From positions 310,001 through 374,000 of the forward strand of contig CP079955.1 in assembly GCA_019357535.2 (NCBI GenBank): a stretch of 64,000 bases of DNA. Direction: 5' to 3'. Position numbers and translations under genes: made by a program. The notes beneath the pieces are model-generated. The model did no database searches and was not told where the DNA came from. It saw nothing but the letters and a program-made list of their open reading frames with translations. Source of the DNA: Macrococcus sp. 19Msa1099. GTDB taxonomy: Bacteria > Bacillota > Bacilli > Staphylococcales > Staphylococcaceae. How positions within the stretch are numbered: the first letter of the stretch is position 1; every line of letters starts with the position of its first letter. Of the stretch, positions 37,074 to 47,121 are shown piece by piece.

Positions 37074-37943
37074 ATGCGTGAGATTTATGTGATAGGTAGT
37101 GCTTCGATTGACTTAGTGGTTAAGAGTGACAGACGACCGCTGAAGGGTGAAACGATATTAGGTGAATCCTTCTTTATGACAACCGGCGGGAAGGGATCTA
37201 ACCAGGCGGTGAGTGCGAGTCGTCTGGGTGGTAAGGTTAAGATGGTCGGTGCTGTAGGAGCGGATGACTTCGGGCAGCAAATCTTAGCGAACTTTAGAGA
37301 AAATAGCGTTGATGTATCCAATGTGGAATCGGTTACACATGTATCGAGTGGGACGGCACATATTACGTTATCAGAAGATGATAATTCGATTATCGTCGTG
37401 CCGGGTGCAAACTTTGCAGTGACAACTCATCAAGTCGCGCAAGTCCTGAGTGAGGCTGCAGAAGATGCGATAGTGGTACTTCAAAATGAGATTCCTAAAG
37501 ACGTCATATTGTTCACTATTGATAAGTGTTATGAACTCGGATTAACGACAATCTATAATCCAGCACCATTTATAGAAATTGAACTAGATTATTTGAAGAA
37601 GGTGACTTACTTCACGCCTAATGAAACGGAAGTGAAAGAGTTGTTTGGTGAAGACTATGAAGAGGTCATCCAAGATTATCCGAACAAGATGATCGTAACA
37701 CTAGGAGACAAAGGTGCTGTATTTTATAATGGTCAGCTTGTCAATGTGCCAGGTATTAAAGCAGATGTAGTGGATACAACAGGCGCCGGTGATACATTTA
37801 ACGGTGCACTTGCAGTGGCATTAAGTGAAGGGATGGCACTTGATGATGCGATCTTATTTGCAAATAAGGCGGCGAGTATTTCTGTAACAGGCTTAGGTGC
37901 ACAAGGCGGTATGCCCTATAGAGCGGTGATGACAGATGTATAA
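37074..37943 (+). CDS. rbsK: ribokinase
   Basis: It phosphorylates ribose to ribose-5-phosphate. The 289-aa PfkB-fold enzyme has the N-terminal ribose site [16 protein letters not shown] and the catalytic motif [13 protein letters not shown]. The start at 37074 follows AAGGAG. It overlaps rbsD by eight bases. A decayed copy of its last 250 bases occurs at 52.9 kb. Confidence 0.95.
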   Translation: MREIYVIGSASIDLVVKSDRRPLKGETILGESFFMTTGGKGSNQAVSASRLGGKVKMVGAVGADDFGQQILANFRENSVDVSNVESVTHVSSGTAHITLSEDDNSIIVVPGANFAVTTHQVAQVLSEAAEDAIVVLQNEIPKDVILFTIDKCYELGLTTIYNPAPFIEIELDYLKKVTYFTPNETEVKELFGEDYEEVIQDYPNKMIVTLGDKGAVFYNGQLVNVPGIKADVVDTTGAGDTFNGALAVALSEGMALDDAILFANKAASISVTGLGAQGGMPYRAVMTDV

Positions 37944-38331
37944 GACGGGGACGTTAAATAGTGAGATCTCTAAAGTGTTAAGTGACTTAGGACATACAGA
38001 TACGATTGTCATCGCTGACTGTGGATTGCCTGTTCCAAAGGGTGTACAGAAGATTGATCTTGCAGTCAGACAAGGCTTACCTTCATTTATTGATGTCGTT
38101 GACGAGGTTGCACGGCACATGGTCATTGAACACGTCACTTTAGCTGAGGAGATAAAGGACAGCAACCCAGCAGTGTTGAAAGAGGTTGGCAGTATAGTGA
38201 AAGATATACCGAATGACTTTGTGACTCATGAACAATTTAAGACGCTGACAGAAAACTCGGAAGCCATCATAAGAACAGGAGAAGCCACGCCGTACGCAAA
38301 TATTATTTTAAGAAGTGGTGTTAATTTCTAA
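37936..38331 (+). CDS. rbsD: D-ribose pyranase
   Basis: It interconverts pyranose and furanose forms of ribose so that RbsK has its substrate. The 131-aa protein has the family's [18 protein letters not shown] with the catalytic His and Asp, and the C-terminal [10 protein letters not shown]. It overlaps rbsK and is 14 bases ahead of rbsA. Confidence 0.95.
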   Translation: MYKTGTLNSEISKVLSDLGHTDTIVIADCGLPVPKGVQKIDLAVRQGLPSFIDVVDEVARHMVIEHVTLAEEIKDSNPAVLKEVGSIVKDIPNDFVTHEQFKTLTENSEAIIRTGEATPYANIILRSGVNF

Positions 38332-38345
38332 GAGGAGGTGCTTTC

Positions 38346-39830
38346 ATGATTAAAATGACGAATATCCATAAAGCATTTGGTGATAATAAAGTCTTACAAG
38401 GTGTAGATTTTGTGCTCAATGATCAGACCGTACATGCTTTGATGGGAGAGAATGGTGCCGGTAAATCAACATTGATGAATATCTTATCCGGTATTCATTC
38501 GAAAGATCAAGGAGAGGTCACTGTAGACGGCACGACAGTGAATTACAAGTCGCCGAAAGAATCTGAAGCAGCAGGGATTCAGTTTATTCACCAGGAACTT
38601 AATATATGGCCCGAGATGACGGTGCTTGAGAATTTATTTATCGGCAAAGAGATTACAAATAAGTTTGGCAAGATTGATGAAAAGAAAATGAAGCAAGAAG
38701 CATTACAAGTATTTGACCGTCTTGACTTCAGCTTGCCGCTCAATAAATTAGCAGGTGAATGTTCGATCGGTGAGCAGCAGATGATTGAAATCTCAAAAGC
38801 ACTGATGACCGATGCTAAGGTCATCATTATGGATGAACCTACTGCAGCACTTACAGATAAAGAGATTGATAAATTATTCATCCTTATCGATAAATTAAAG
38901 TCTGAAGGCGTCAGCTTCGTCTATATTAGTCATCGTATGGATGAGATCTTTAAGATATCAGATGAGATTACCGTCATGCGTGATGGTGTAACAGTGATGC
39001 GTAAACGCACGGATGCAACGAGTTATAACGAACTTGTTCATGCGATGGTAGGACGTAGTCTAGATCAGCAGTTCCCAGACAGAACAGTGGAGCCAGGAGA
39101 AGTGATACTGGAAGTCGATCATTTATCCAATGATGCATTTGGAATGGATAATATTTCATTCAATCTAAGGGAAGGTGAAATACTAGGTTTCAGTGGATTG
39201 ATGGGGGCAGGGCGAACAGAAATCATGCGTAGCTTATTCGGCATCGATAAAGGTGATAAAGCCGTTAAGATACTAGGGAAGAATGTTTCCATTAACAATC
39301 CGGGAGACGCAATAAGAAACGGTCTTGCCTTTATCACGGAAGACCGAAAAGATGAAGGCCTCGTACTCGATGCATCTATTAAAGACAATATGACCATGGC
39401 TAACATTAGAAGTTTTAGTCAATCTGGAGTTATTAAAAATGACCCTTTAGAATTATTTGTCAAACAAATGCAAGATAGATTGTCCATAAAATCTAACAAA
39501 GAATTACCGGTATCTTCGCTTTCAGGAGGGAACCAGCAGAAAGTCGTGATTGCAAAATGGGTGGGTAACGGACCGAAAGTATTAATATTAGATGAACCTA
39601 CTCGCGGGATTGATGTTGGGGCTAAACGTGAGATATATAATCTCATGAATGAGCTTACTGAACGTGGCATTTCAATCATCATGGTATCTTCAGAAATGCC
39701 CGAGATCATCGGATTAAGTGATCGCGTATATGTACTACAAGAAGGCGTTATTCGTGGAGAATTAACTGGAGATAACATCACGCAAGAGAAAATAATGACA
39801 CTCGCTACAGGAGGCGAATTAAATGAATAG
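38346..39830 (+). CDS. rbsA: ribose ABC transporter ATP-binding protein
   Basis: A 494-aa double ATPase. The first half has Walker A GENGAGKST and IMDEPTAALTD. The second has a degenerate P-loop (GLMGAGRTE) and signature SLSGGNQQKV with LDEPTRGIDVGAK, as usual for sugar-importing RbsA. It energises uptake through RbsC. GGAGG is before the ATG and it overlaps rbsC by eight bases. Confidence 0.96.
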   Translation: MIKMTNIHKAFGDNKVLQGVDFVLNDQTVHALMGENGAGKSTLMNILSGIHSKDQGEVTVDGTTVNYKSPKESEAAGIQFIHQELNIWPEMTVLENLFIGKEITNKFGKIDEKKMKQEALQVFDRLDFSLPLNKLAGECSIGEQQMIEISKALMTDAKVIIMDEPTAALTDKEIDKLFILIDKLKSEGVSFVYISHRMDEIFKISDEITVMRDGVTVMRKRTDATSYNELVHAMVGRSLDQQFPDRTVEPGEVILEVDHLSNDAFGMDNISFNLREGEILGFSGLMGAGRTEIMRSLFGIDKGDKAVKILGKNVSINNPGDAIRNGLAFITEDRKDEGLVLDASIKDNMTMANIRSFSQSGVIKNDPLELFVKQMQDRLSIKSNKELPVSSLSGGNQQKVVIAKWVGNGPKVLILDEPTRGIDVGAKREIYNLMNELTERGISIIMVSSEMPEIIGLSDRVYVLQEGVIRGELTGDNITQEKIMTLATGGELNE

Positions 39831-40764
39831 TAAATCATTACAAAAGAGGGGTTTAATTGAACGCTTAGGACCATTATTAGGATTGCTTATTTTAGTAGTC
39901 ATTATCACAATACTTAATAATGGCTTTATTGCACCGAATAATATTTTAAACTTATTAAGACAAGTTTCGATCAACGGATTAATTGCATTTGGGATGACAT
40001 TTGTAATCTTAACAGGTGGGATTGATTTAAGCGTCGGTTCTATTCTTGCGCTATCCAGTGCACTGACTGCAATACTGATCACAAGCGGTGTAGATCCAGT
40101 GTTAGCATTGTGTCTTGGTGCATTGATCGGGACACTGTTAGGTGCCGTCAATGGAGTGCTTGTTACTTTTGGTAAGATGGCACCATTCATTGCAACGTTA
40201 GCGACGATGACAATTTTCAGAGGACTGACACTGGTTGTAACGAACGGTAACCCTATCACAAACTTGGGAGACAATTTCTGGTTCCAGGTATTCGGTAAAG
40301 GGTATTTCTTCGGGATCCCAGTACCTGCAGTAACAATGTTACTCGCATTTGGCGTGCTATATTTCTTGTTACATAAAACGGTATTTGGTAAAAACACATA
40401 CGCAATCGGTGGTAATGAGAAAGCGGCATTTATTTCCGGTATTAAAGTCGATAAAGTCAAAATATTGATCTACTCTATTTCAGGATTAATGGCAGCGCTG
40501 GCAGGTGGCATACTGACATCACGTTTAAATTCTGCACAACCGACAGCGGGTACATCATATGAACTTGATGCCATTGCAGCAGTGGTGCTAGGTGGTACAT
40601 CACTAACAGGAGGAAAGGGTCGAATATTCGGTACATTAATCGGCGTATTGATCATTGGTGTGCTGAACAACGGCTTAAACTTATTAGGAGTTTCTTCTTT
40701 CTACCAGCAAGTGATTAAAGGTATCGTAATTCTAATTGCCGTATTGATCGATCGCAAAAAATAA
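39823..40764 (+). CDS. rbsC: ribose ABC transporter permease
   Basis: A 313-aa membrane protein with 8-10 helices. The LTGGIDLSVGSILALSSA and DAIAAVVLGGTSLTGGKG stretches are the conserved signature of RbsC/AraH permeases. It forms the membrane channel with RbsA and receives ribose from RbsB. The long antisense frame over this gene is a shadow. Confidence 0.96.
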   Translation: MNSKSLQKRGLIERLGPLLGLLILVVIITILNNGFIAPNNILNLLRQVSINGLIAFGMTFVILTGGIDLSVGSILALSSALTAILITSGVDPVLALCLGALIGTLLGAVNGVLVTFGKMAPFIATLATMTIFRGLTLVVTNGNPITNLGDNFWFQVFGKGYFFGIPVPAVTMLLAFGVLYFLLHKTVFGKNTYAIGGNEKAAFISGIKVDKVKILIYSISGLMAALAGGILTSRLNSAQPTAGTSYELDAIAAVVLGGTSLTGGKGRIFGTLIGVLIIGVLNNGLNLLGVSSFYQQVIKGIVILIAVLIDRKK

Positions 40765-40782
40765 AACTAAAGAGGTGTAGCA

Positions 40783-41691
40783 ATGAAAAGGATATTACCA
40801 TTATTACTGATCGCTCTGTTAACTTTATCAGCATGCAGCCTAGAACCACCAGCATATCTAAAAGAAGATAAAGCAAATAAATCAAACAAAGATATTACGA
40901 TTGGCGTAAGTTTATCAACATTGAATAATCCGTTCTTCGTCTCCATTAAAGAAGCGATCCAAAAAGAAGCCAAGAACAATAACTTCAAAATCAAGGTAGT
41001 CGATGCGCAAGATGATTCAGCGAAACAATCCAACGATATCGATGACTTGATTCAGCAGCAGGTAGACTATTTAATCATTAATCCAACTGACTCAGCAGCC
41101 ATCTCTTCAGCAGTTCAAAATGCAAACGCTCAAGATATCCCTGTAATTACGTTAGACAGATCCGTTGAACAAGGAAAAGTAACGCAGTTTATAGCATCTG
41201 ATAACGTCGCAGGGGGTAAGATGGCAGGGGAATATATCGTTAAACAAGTAGGAGAAAAAGCAAGTGTCGGCGAACTTGAAGGCGTGCCTGGTGCCAGTGC
41301 AACGCGTGAAAGAGGAAAGGGATTCCATATTGTTGCTGACAAACAATTAACAGTAGCATCAAAACAAACGGCTAAATTCAATAGAGCAGAAGGTTTGAAT
41401 GTCACTCAAAATATGATCCAGTCACACCCTGACATTAAAGCAATATTTGCCCATAATGATGAAATGGCACTAGGTGCGATTGAGGCAATTGGTACAAAAG
41501 ACATACTCGTCGTTGGCTTCGATGGCAATGACGATGCGATGAAATCTATCAAAAATAAAAAACTAGATGCAACCATTGCACAACAACCCGCATTGATGGG
41601 TGAAGATGCAGTTAAAGCAATATTAGATTTAAAAGATGGAAAGAAAATTAAATCAGAAGTAAAAGTACCACTGAAACTTGTGGAACAATAA
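40783..41691 (+). CDS. rbsB: ribose-binding lipoprotein
   Basis: A 302-aa lipoprotein with lipobox LTLSACS and the fold of periplasmic ribose-binding protein: DITIGVSLSTLNNPFFVSIK, VITLDRSVEQGKV, AIFAHNDEMALGAIEAIG and VVGFDGNDDA. It captures ribose outside the cell for RbsAC. It is the last gene, ended by a strong hairpin. Confidence 0.95.
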   Translation: MKRILPLLLIALLTLSACSLEPPAYLKEDKANKSNKDITIGVSLSTLNNPFFVSIKEAIQKEAKNNNFKIKVVDAQDDSAKQSNDIDDLIQQQVDYLIINPTDSAAISSAVQNANAQDIPVITLDRSVEQGKVTQFIASDNVAGGKMAGEYIVKQVGEKASVGELEGVPGASATRERGKGFHIVADKQLTVASKQTAKFNRAEGLNVTQNMIQSHPDIKAIFAHNDEMALGAIEAIGTKDILVVGFDGNDDAMKSIKNKKLDATIAQQPALMGEDAVKAILDLKDGKKIKSEVKVPLKLVEQ

Positions 41692-41697
41692 AGAAGG

Positions 41698-41735
41698 AAA
41701 AAGACCTGCAAAATATAAATTTGCAGGTCTTTTTG
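41698..41735 (+). terminator. terminator of the rbs operon
   Basis: Perfect 15-base-pair stem AAAAAGACCTGCAAA with a seven-base loop, ending in TTTTT. Confidence 0.93.
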
Positions 41736-41950
41736 AAGATTAAGGTATATAATTTAAGATTTTAAAATTTATATTTTATGAGTTATTAATCATTTTCTAT
41801 AAATGTATCCGCTATTTCTAATCACATAAAATTTCTAAAACAATAAGAGAATAAAAAAATTTCTTTCATTTAAAACATCATACTCTTTTTGCAAAGAAAT
41901 TTGATAAATCATACTTCAGCTTTTCATGATTAATCCTTCTTATAAGTACG

Positions 41951-42145
41951 TCGATTGTAAAATTAAGCTAGACAACAAAAAAGCCTTCTATGCTAAACTC
42001 AATATGTATTTCCGACCAAAGAAAACATAAGGAGTTAGTACAGAATGGCCTATAAAACATCTTAACACGGATGAACTCACGTTCATAGAAACATATTATG
42101 ATCAAATCGAAGGTGAGAAATTGTCTAGCTTATTTTGACAAATGA
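41951..42145 (+). mobile_element. MITE-like IS30-family derivative, copy 1
   Basis: A 195-base element bounded by 26-base inverted repeats (41951-41976 and 42120-42145) that match at about 21 positions; the inner AAGCTAGACAA is perfect. Between them lie a promoter-like leader with AAGGAG and the first 30 or so codons of a transposase (MA.KHLNTDELTFIE), which run straight into the right repeat. It is thus an internal deletion of an IS30-like element that keeps both ends. A second copy of identical length is at 53565-53759. This copy has an extra base in the start of the frame. Confidence 0.75.
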
Positions 42146-42194
42146 AAGTATTAAATCAATATTAAATTTGTTCTTCTATCAAGTACATGTCATA

Positions 42195-43249
42195 TTAATG
42201 CTTATAATCTCCGTTAATGATTTCAACCATTTCAATGTTTACGATATCTTTATTTGTTGTATAGTTCACCTCAACGTGATAATTATTAGTTTTAATGCTA
42301 TCATATATCGTTTTATGAGTATTTTCATATTCTTCAAAAGGTACAGCCCAGTGGCCTTTTAGATTGATGATACTCACATTTTGATCTTCTACATCAATTG
42401 TAATGGAATGAATCGGATAATTATTGTCATCAATATTCGGACCTGTTCCATTCTTTAATTCAAAGCTAAAATTATCGTATACTGCAGTCCCATCTTTACT
42501 CTCAGCAGTATTAGTTTTTTAATCATTATATGGATCTTTGTCCGTTTCTTTTAACAATCCGAACCCTTCAATTTCAAAAGTATTTCGCTTAATAGATTCA
42601 GCGAAGCACTCTGATAATATATCTGGAACATTATAATGACTGAAACCATCTACCAATGTAATATTCTCTTCATCTTCATTCTCATTATCTTCATTCATCT
42701 AAGACTCATTCATTCTTATTTTCATGATGTCATAAGTTAGGTCGGCTATATCTTTATTAGCTACTATCTTTTTTTGTATATCTTCGCTAATATTTAAAAT
42801 ATTAATATCAATAGAATGCACCTTTTTCTGAGAGACATTAACTACGAAATTATCATATTCATAGGATGTAACCTCTAAGACATCTTTATACTTCTCAGAA
42901 AACTTATTAAAGTCTTTTATACCAATTTCATTTGCCATGTTTTCATCAATTTTGTCAGTAGAAACACTTATAGCTTTCCCTAGCTTTTTTTCAATAAGAT
43001 TTTCGTCACTATTTATCTTAATGCTGTTTACATTAAACTGACCATTTTTAAGATAATTACCAAATATTTATCTCGAGGGTCTATATTTAATTCAAGTCTA
43101 GTTCCTTCTTTACCTTTAGTTATTTGAAATATTTCTTGTACACTATTTTGATTAATTACTGATGCAGTTGAATTTTTATCGTTTGATGCATTATTACATG
43201 CCCCTAATAATAATGATACTGAAGTAAAAGCTATCGCAAATTTTTTCAT
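42195..43249 (-). pseudogene. broken lipoprotein gene of unknown function
   Basis: Read together, three frames give about 345 codons. They start with a lipoprotein signal (MKKFAIAFTSVSLLLGACNN), then a frameshift near 43070, an in-frame stop at 42699-42701 and another at 42519-42521, and end NGDYKH. Downstream pieces continue naturally (LKNGQFNVNSIKIN; ENITLVDGFSHYNV; VSIINLKGHWAVPFEE), so this is one decayed gene rather than three. The ancestor was an exported acidic lipoprotein with repeated beta-strand segments; I do not recognise the family. It lies between a MITE and the pilus operon. Confidence 0.7.
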
Positions 43250-43265
43250 TTTAATCGTCTCCAAA

Positions 43266-43755
43266 TTAATGTTTTTTCAATTGCTACGATAATATGTTGT
43301 TAATATTATAAAAACAATACATTTTTCCTTGAATTTACATCAGTAAATCTCTCGATAGCAGCAGCGCTGTCGACCATTTGTCATGCCATATTGATCAGTA
43401 TCTTTGACTGATATCCAATTGAGATACAAGCTGGCATGGCGTGCTATAGCGCATCTTACTAAATAATTATAAGCTCAGTACTGATTAGGTGCTGAACTTT
43501 ATTAGAGGAATGATTATTAGATAGGTTACACTCTATTTCACTTGATTCCAATAAAATAGTGTAAGACTTTATTTTTTATAATATTGATTGCTTGCGAAAA
43601 AAATGTAAAAATATAAAAAAGGACTAGTATTATATTGGGATGATGTATATAATAAAATTTGTTAAAACTTACGCTATGTTTTATGGTAATGATTGAAAGA
43701 ATGGTTGTAGTTGCATGATAATATTGCACAATATAAAAAGAATAAGAAAGTGGTG
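43266..43755 (+). other. intergenic region before the pilus operon, with a possible structured RNA
   Basis: No gene is seen. Around 43360-43470 there is a less AT-rich stretch with several self-complementary segments (TGCCAT/ATGGCG, ATCAGT/ACTGAT, GTATCT/AGATAC). It could be a structured RNA or an old mobile-element end. The last 100 bases are very AT-rich and should contain the pilus promoter. Confidence 0.3.
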
Positions 43756-46700
43756 ATGAGCATTAACAAATTATTAAATTTGCTGACGAGCCTTATAATT
43801 GTAATTACTTTCTGCTTGAGCCCGAGCTTTGCTTCAGCACAAGATAATGATAGCGTTCCTGAAACTAGTAATCCGAATATGTTGTATGTGGAGCAGAAGG
43901 GTGAAAGTAATAATAAGGTACTGTGGCATCTGAAGGCGAATGAAGCGAATTCAAGATTGAAGGACGTAGTCATTAAAATGGAACTGCAAGGTGGGCATGA
44001 TGTCAATCTTGTAGAATTAAATACTTTGCTCAATGCTAAAGGGATAACAGTGACGCAACCAGATCCGCAAAAGAAAGTATTTCTACTGAGCATCAAAGCA
44101 TTAGAGGAACCATTAAATGTTGAGTTTTCTTCTGTAATTACAGATAATCAGCAGTCAAATTACAAGTTGTCGTTATCAGCAGACATAAATCAGCACGTTA
44201 CAGCAAGCGATATCTACTTTGTTAAAACACAACTAAGTGGAAAGCTTCAATATAAGGATGTGCCTGATAAAGTAACACCTCCGGCACTAGAAGTTGAACT
44301 GATTGATAAGCAGCATCAGACTGTTGTCGACCGTACTGTTGTAAATCCTGATCATCTCGAATATACATTTGATCAACTCAACAAATTTAACATTGATAAT
44401 CAGCTGATAGAGTATGAAGTGCGCCCTAAGGCAACTGGCAACTACAAAGTTGATGTAAAGTCAAACGATATCTTACTGCAGTATCTTTCCGCAAAGATAG
44501 AAGGGGATGTTCGTAACGAGTCGGGCAAACCGCTAAATATAAAGATTATCAATAAAGCAACAGGATCAATCGTAGATGAAGTGCTGGTAGACGGAGCACA
44601 ATCTCGTTATACAAAAGACAACCTACCGCTTAACGATGACCAAGGAAATGGAATCGATTACGATATTAAAGTAGAGGACACAGAAGGATTTAAGGCTACA
44701 ACGTCAAAATTTGATATTGAAGTCACTAAAGATAAATCAGCAGATACTCATCCTGAGAATAGTGTAGAAACAAAACAAGACGACCAGCCTAAAGCAGACG
44801 TTAAAGTAGCGGAGAAAGATGAAGCATCAGCCGAGCCTACAGCACGACCAAAGGTAGAGGATAAAGCAAAGGCAGAGGATAAAGCAAAGGCAGAGGATAA
44901 AGCAAATGAAATATCTGCAAAGCAAGATATAAATAAAAGTACTACGAATAATTCATTGAAAAGATCGTTAGTCTATGCAGCACCTAAAGAAATCCCGCTG
45001 CTTAGCACATTCAGCCTTGCAAACGTCAACTTACTGGGCTTTGCACCAATGAACAATGTAGCTGGAGTAGCTGACGATCCATATCCTACATATAAAGGGC
45101 AAATCAGCAACATGGCTTGGGATGAAAAAGGACTGTATCGCAATAGAACTCCACAGCCTGTTGAATATAATGAATCATTTCAGTGGAAAAAAGCACAACC
45201 GACTTCAACTGAAAATGAATATGCAATTGATTTAAAAACACAAGGCCGTGCATCTGTTACACAAGAAACGGTAGATATCGTTCTTGTGGTTGATAATTCA
45301 GCAAGTATGGGCACTATTATAGGAAATGGAAAGACACGCTGGCAGAGTATGAAAGATGATGTATTCCAATTCATAGATGAGGTAACGCGGGCTAATACAG
45401 CGGCTAATACTAAAATAAGAATCGATGTCGTTAACTTTGCTTCAGCATTGAGACCCGAGATTAATTCAGGATTTTCAGGAGATCCTGCAGTTATTAAATC
45501 TAAGTTCTACCCAAGTTATGTTCCAAGTGGTCAAGGGGGTGGAACATTTACTCAGCAAGGTTTAATAAGTGGCTCCAATAAACTTGGTACATCCAGGGCT
45601 TCAAAGAAAGTGATGGTTGTACTTACAGACGGTGCACCGACTTTAAGTTACTTGGGGACTCGTGCTACTGGTAGTGAGAACATCACATCGTTTAGCGACT
45701 ATGTTAAAGGAAATGGAACGAACTTTCAGTTATATGGTTATTTCAGAGATTATGGTACACACAATCCTTATACTGTAAATGGTTATGATATTATCAATCA
45801 TGGTCAGCCGACGATTTCAGAGGCGAAGTTAATTAAAAACTCAAGACCAGATTTTGATATCTTCTCTATTGGATTAGATACAACCGTAGCAAGCGGAGGT
45901 GCAACCGAAGATGATATGAACAATGTGCTCAATAACATTGCATCAAGACCGGAATATGCATTTATAACAAAGGACTCTGCTTCAGAACTGTCAAAAACAT
46001 TATCAAAGATTTCACAAAGTGTATCGAATAGTATCTCTAATGGCGTTGTAACTGATCCGATGGGGCCTATGTATGATCTCAATTTAGGTAGTGACAATAT
46101 ATTGGATAAGTCCGACTACACGTTAACCGCCTCCAACCCAGATCTATTAAAGAGTGTAACGGTTAATTATGATTCAAACACAAAGACATTAAAGATGAAT
46201 GGATTAAATTTAGGAAAAGGTGAATGGGTTAATCTTAACTATAAAGTTAAGTTGAGAGTAACAGACGACAATTTTGTGGAAAATCAGTGGTATCCAATGA
46301 ATGGTACTACAACATTGAAACCATCTAGTACCTCTATCAATTTAAGAGAGTATCCAGTTCCTGAAGCTAAAGCGAAAAGTCCATCTTATAGCTTTGTATT
46401 TAATAAGGTGGATGATAATGAAAAACCATTACAAGGAGCAGTTTTTGAACTGAAAGACGCCAGTGGGAATATATTGAGCCGAACTTCTAGTTCTAGTGGA
46501 CAAGTTCAATTTGATAACTTAAAAAAGGGACGATATACTCTGACAGAAAAAAGTGCACCTAATGGCTTCATAAAAGATTCTAAAGTTTACACTGTCGTTA
46601 TTGCTAGTAACGGTGAAATTAGAATAGATAATGTACTTTATACCGATACAAATAAATTTAAGATAATTAATAAAAAGTTATTAGGTTCAATAGAGGTAAT

Positions 46701-47064
46701 CAAACATAAGACTGGTAATGAAAATGAACTGTTACGTGGTGCAAAGTTTGAACTGAGAAATTCAGCAGGCGACCTAATTGGTACACTGACGACTGGACCA
46801 GATGGAAAGGTATTATTTAAAGCATTACCTCTAGGTAACTACACACTGAAAGAAGTTCAAGCGCCAAAGAATTATCAGTTAAATAGTGAGCCTATTAATA
46901 TTACGGTTAAAAACGATGAAAAAGTAATCGTTAAAGTTCCTAACAAAAGCAACAGTGATATCTTACCGAATACAGGGGGAACAGGAACCATATTCTACAC
47001 TTTATTAGGCCTACTTATCATGGTAATTGCCGTGTGGAGCAGAAAGCAAGTATCGAAACCTTAA
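43756..47064 (+). CDS. pilus tip adhesin with vWA and Cna-B domains, LPXTG anchor
   Basis: A 1102-aa surface protein. It has a signal peptide (cleavage near FASA-QD), an N-terminal region of about 300 residues, and a low-complexity stretch with three KAKAED repeats near 375. The von Willebrand A domain has the MIDAS motif DNSAS near 513 for metal-dependent ligand binding. Two Cna-B/SpaA repeats follow at about 875-1060 (LQGAVFELKDASG and LRGAKFELRNSAG, with E-box-like YTLTEKSAP and YTLKEVQAP), then LPNTG at about 1070, a membrane helix and a basic tail. Large vWA proteins of this layout are tip pilins in Gram-positive pili. The ATG at 43756 has a weak GTGGTG site. The major pilin and two sortases follow. 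Confidence 0.88.
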   Translation: MSINKLLNLLTSLIIVITFCLSPSFASAQDNDSVPETSNPNMLYVEQKGESNNKVLWHLKANEANSRLKDVVIKMELQGGHDVNLVELNTLLNAKGITVTQPDPQKKVFLLSIKALEEPLNVEFSSVITDNQQSNYKLSLSADINQHVTASDIYFVKTQLSGKLQYKDVPDKVTPPALEVELIDKQHQTVVDRTVVNPDHLEYTFDQLNKFNIDNQLIEYEVRPKATGNYKVDVKSNDILLQYLSAKIEGDVRNESGKPLNIKIINKATGSIVDEVLVDGAQSRYTKDNLPLNDDQGNGIDYDIKVEDTEGFKATTSKFDIEVTKDKSADTHPENSVETKQDDQPKADVKVAEKDEASAEPTARPKVEDKAKAEDKAKAEDKANEISAKQDINKSTTNNSLKRSLVYAAPKEIPLLSTFSLANVNLLGFAPMNNVAGVADDPYPTYKGQISNMAWDEKGLYRNRTPQPVEYNESFQWKKAQPTSTENEYAIDLKTQGRASVTQETVDIVLVVDNSASMGTIIGNGKTRWQSMKDDVFQFIDEVTRANTAANTKIRIDVVNFASALRPEINSGFSGDPAVIKSKFYPSYVPSGQGGGTFTQQGLISGSNKLGTSRASKKVMVVLTDGAPTLSYLGTRATGSENITSFSDYVKGNGTNFQLYGYFRDYGTHNPYTVNGYDIINHGQPTISEAKLIKNSRPDFDIFSIGLDTTVASGGATEDDMNNVLNNIASRPEYAFITKDSASELSKTLSKISQSVSNSISNGVVTDPMGPMYDLNLGSDNILDKSDYTLTASNPDLLKSVTVNYDSNTKTLKMNGLNLGKGEWVNLNYKVKLRVTDDNFVENQWYPMNGTTTLKPSSTSINLREYPVPEAKAKSPSYSFVFNKVDDNEKPLQGAVFELKDASGNILSRTSSSSGQVQFDNLKKGRYTLTEKSAPNGFIKDSKVYTVVIASNGEIRIDNVLYTDTNKFKIINKKLLGSIEVIKHKTGNENELLRGAKFELRNSAGDLIGTLTTGPDGKVLFKALPLGNYTLKEVQAPKNYQLNSEPINITVKNDEKVIVKVPNKSNSDILPNTGGTGTIFYTLLGLLIMVIAVWSRKQVSKP

Positions 47065-47121
47065 TAATTATCCTGTGTAAGCAGGTTATTATAAAAAAAC
47101 ATAAAATATCAGGAGGCAATT

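Noticed and set aside
39819..40460. 213-codon antisense frame over rbsC
   Set aside because: Shadow of a strongly conserved permease gene; no ribosome site and no recognisable domain.
43711..43755. Longer start for the pilus adhesin
   Set aside because: The extra 15 residues (MHDNIAQYKKNKKVV) precede a normal signal peptide and have no ribosome site.
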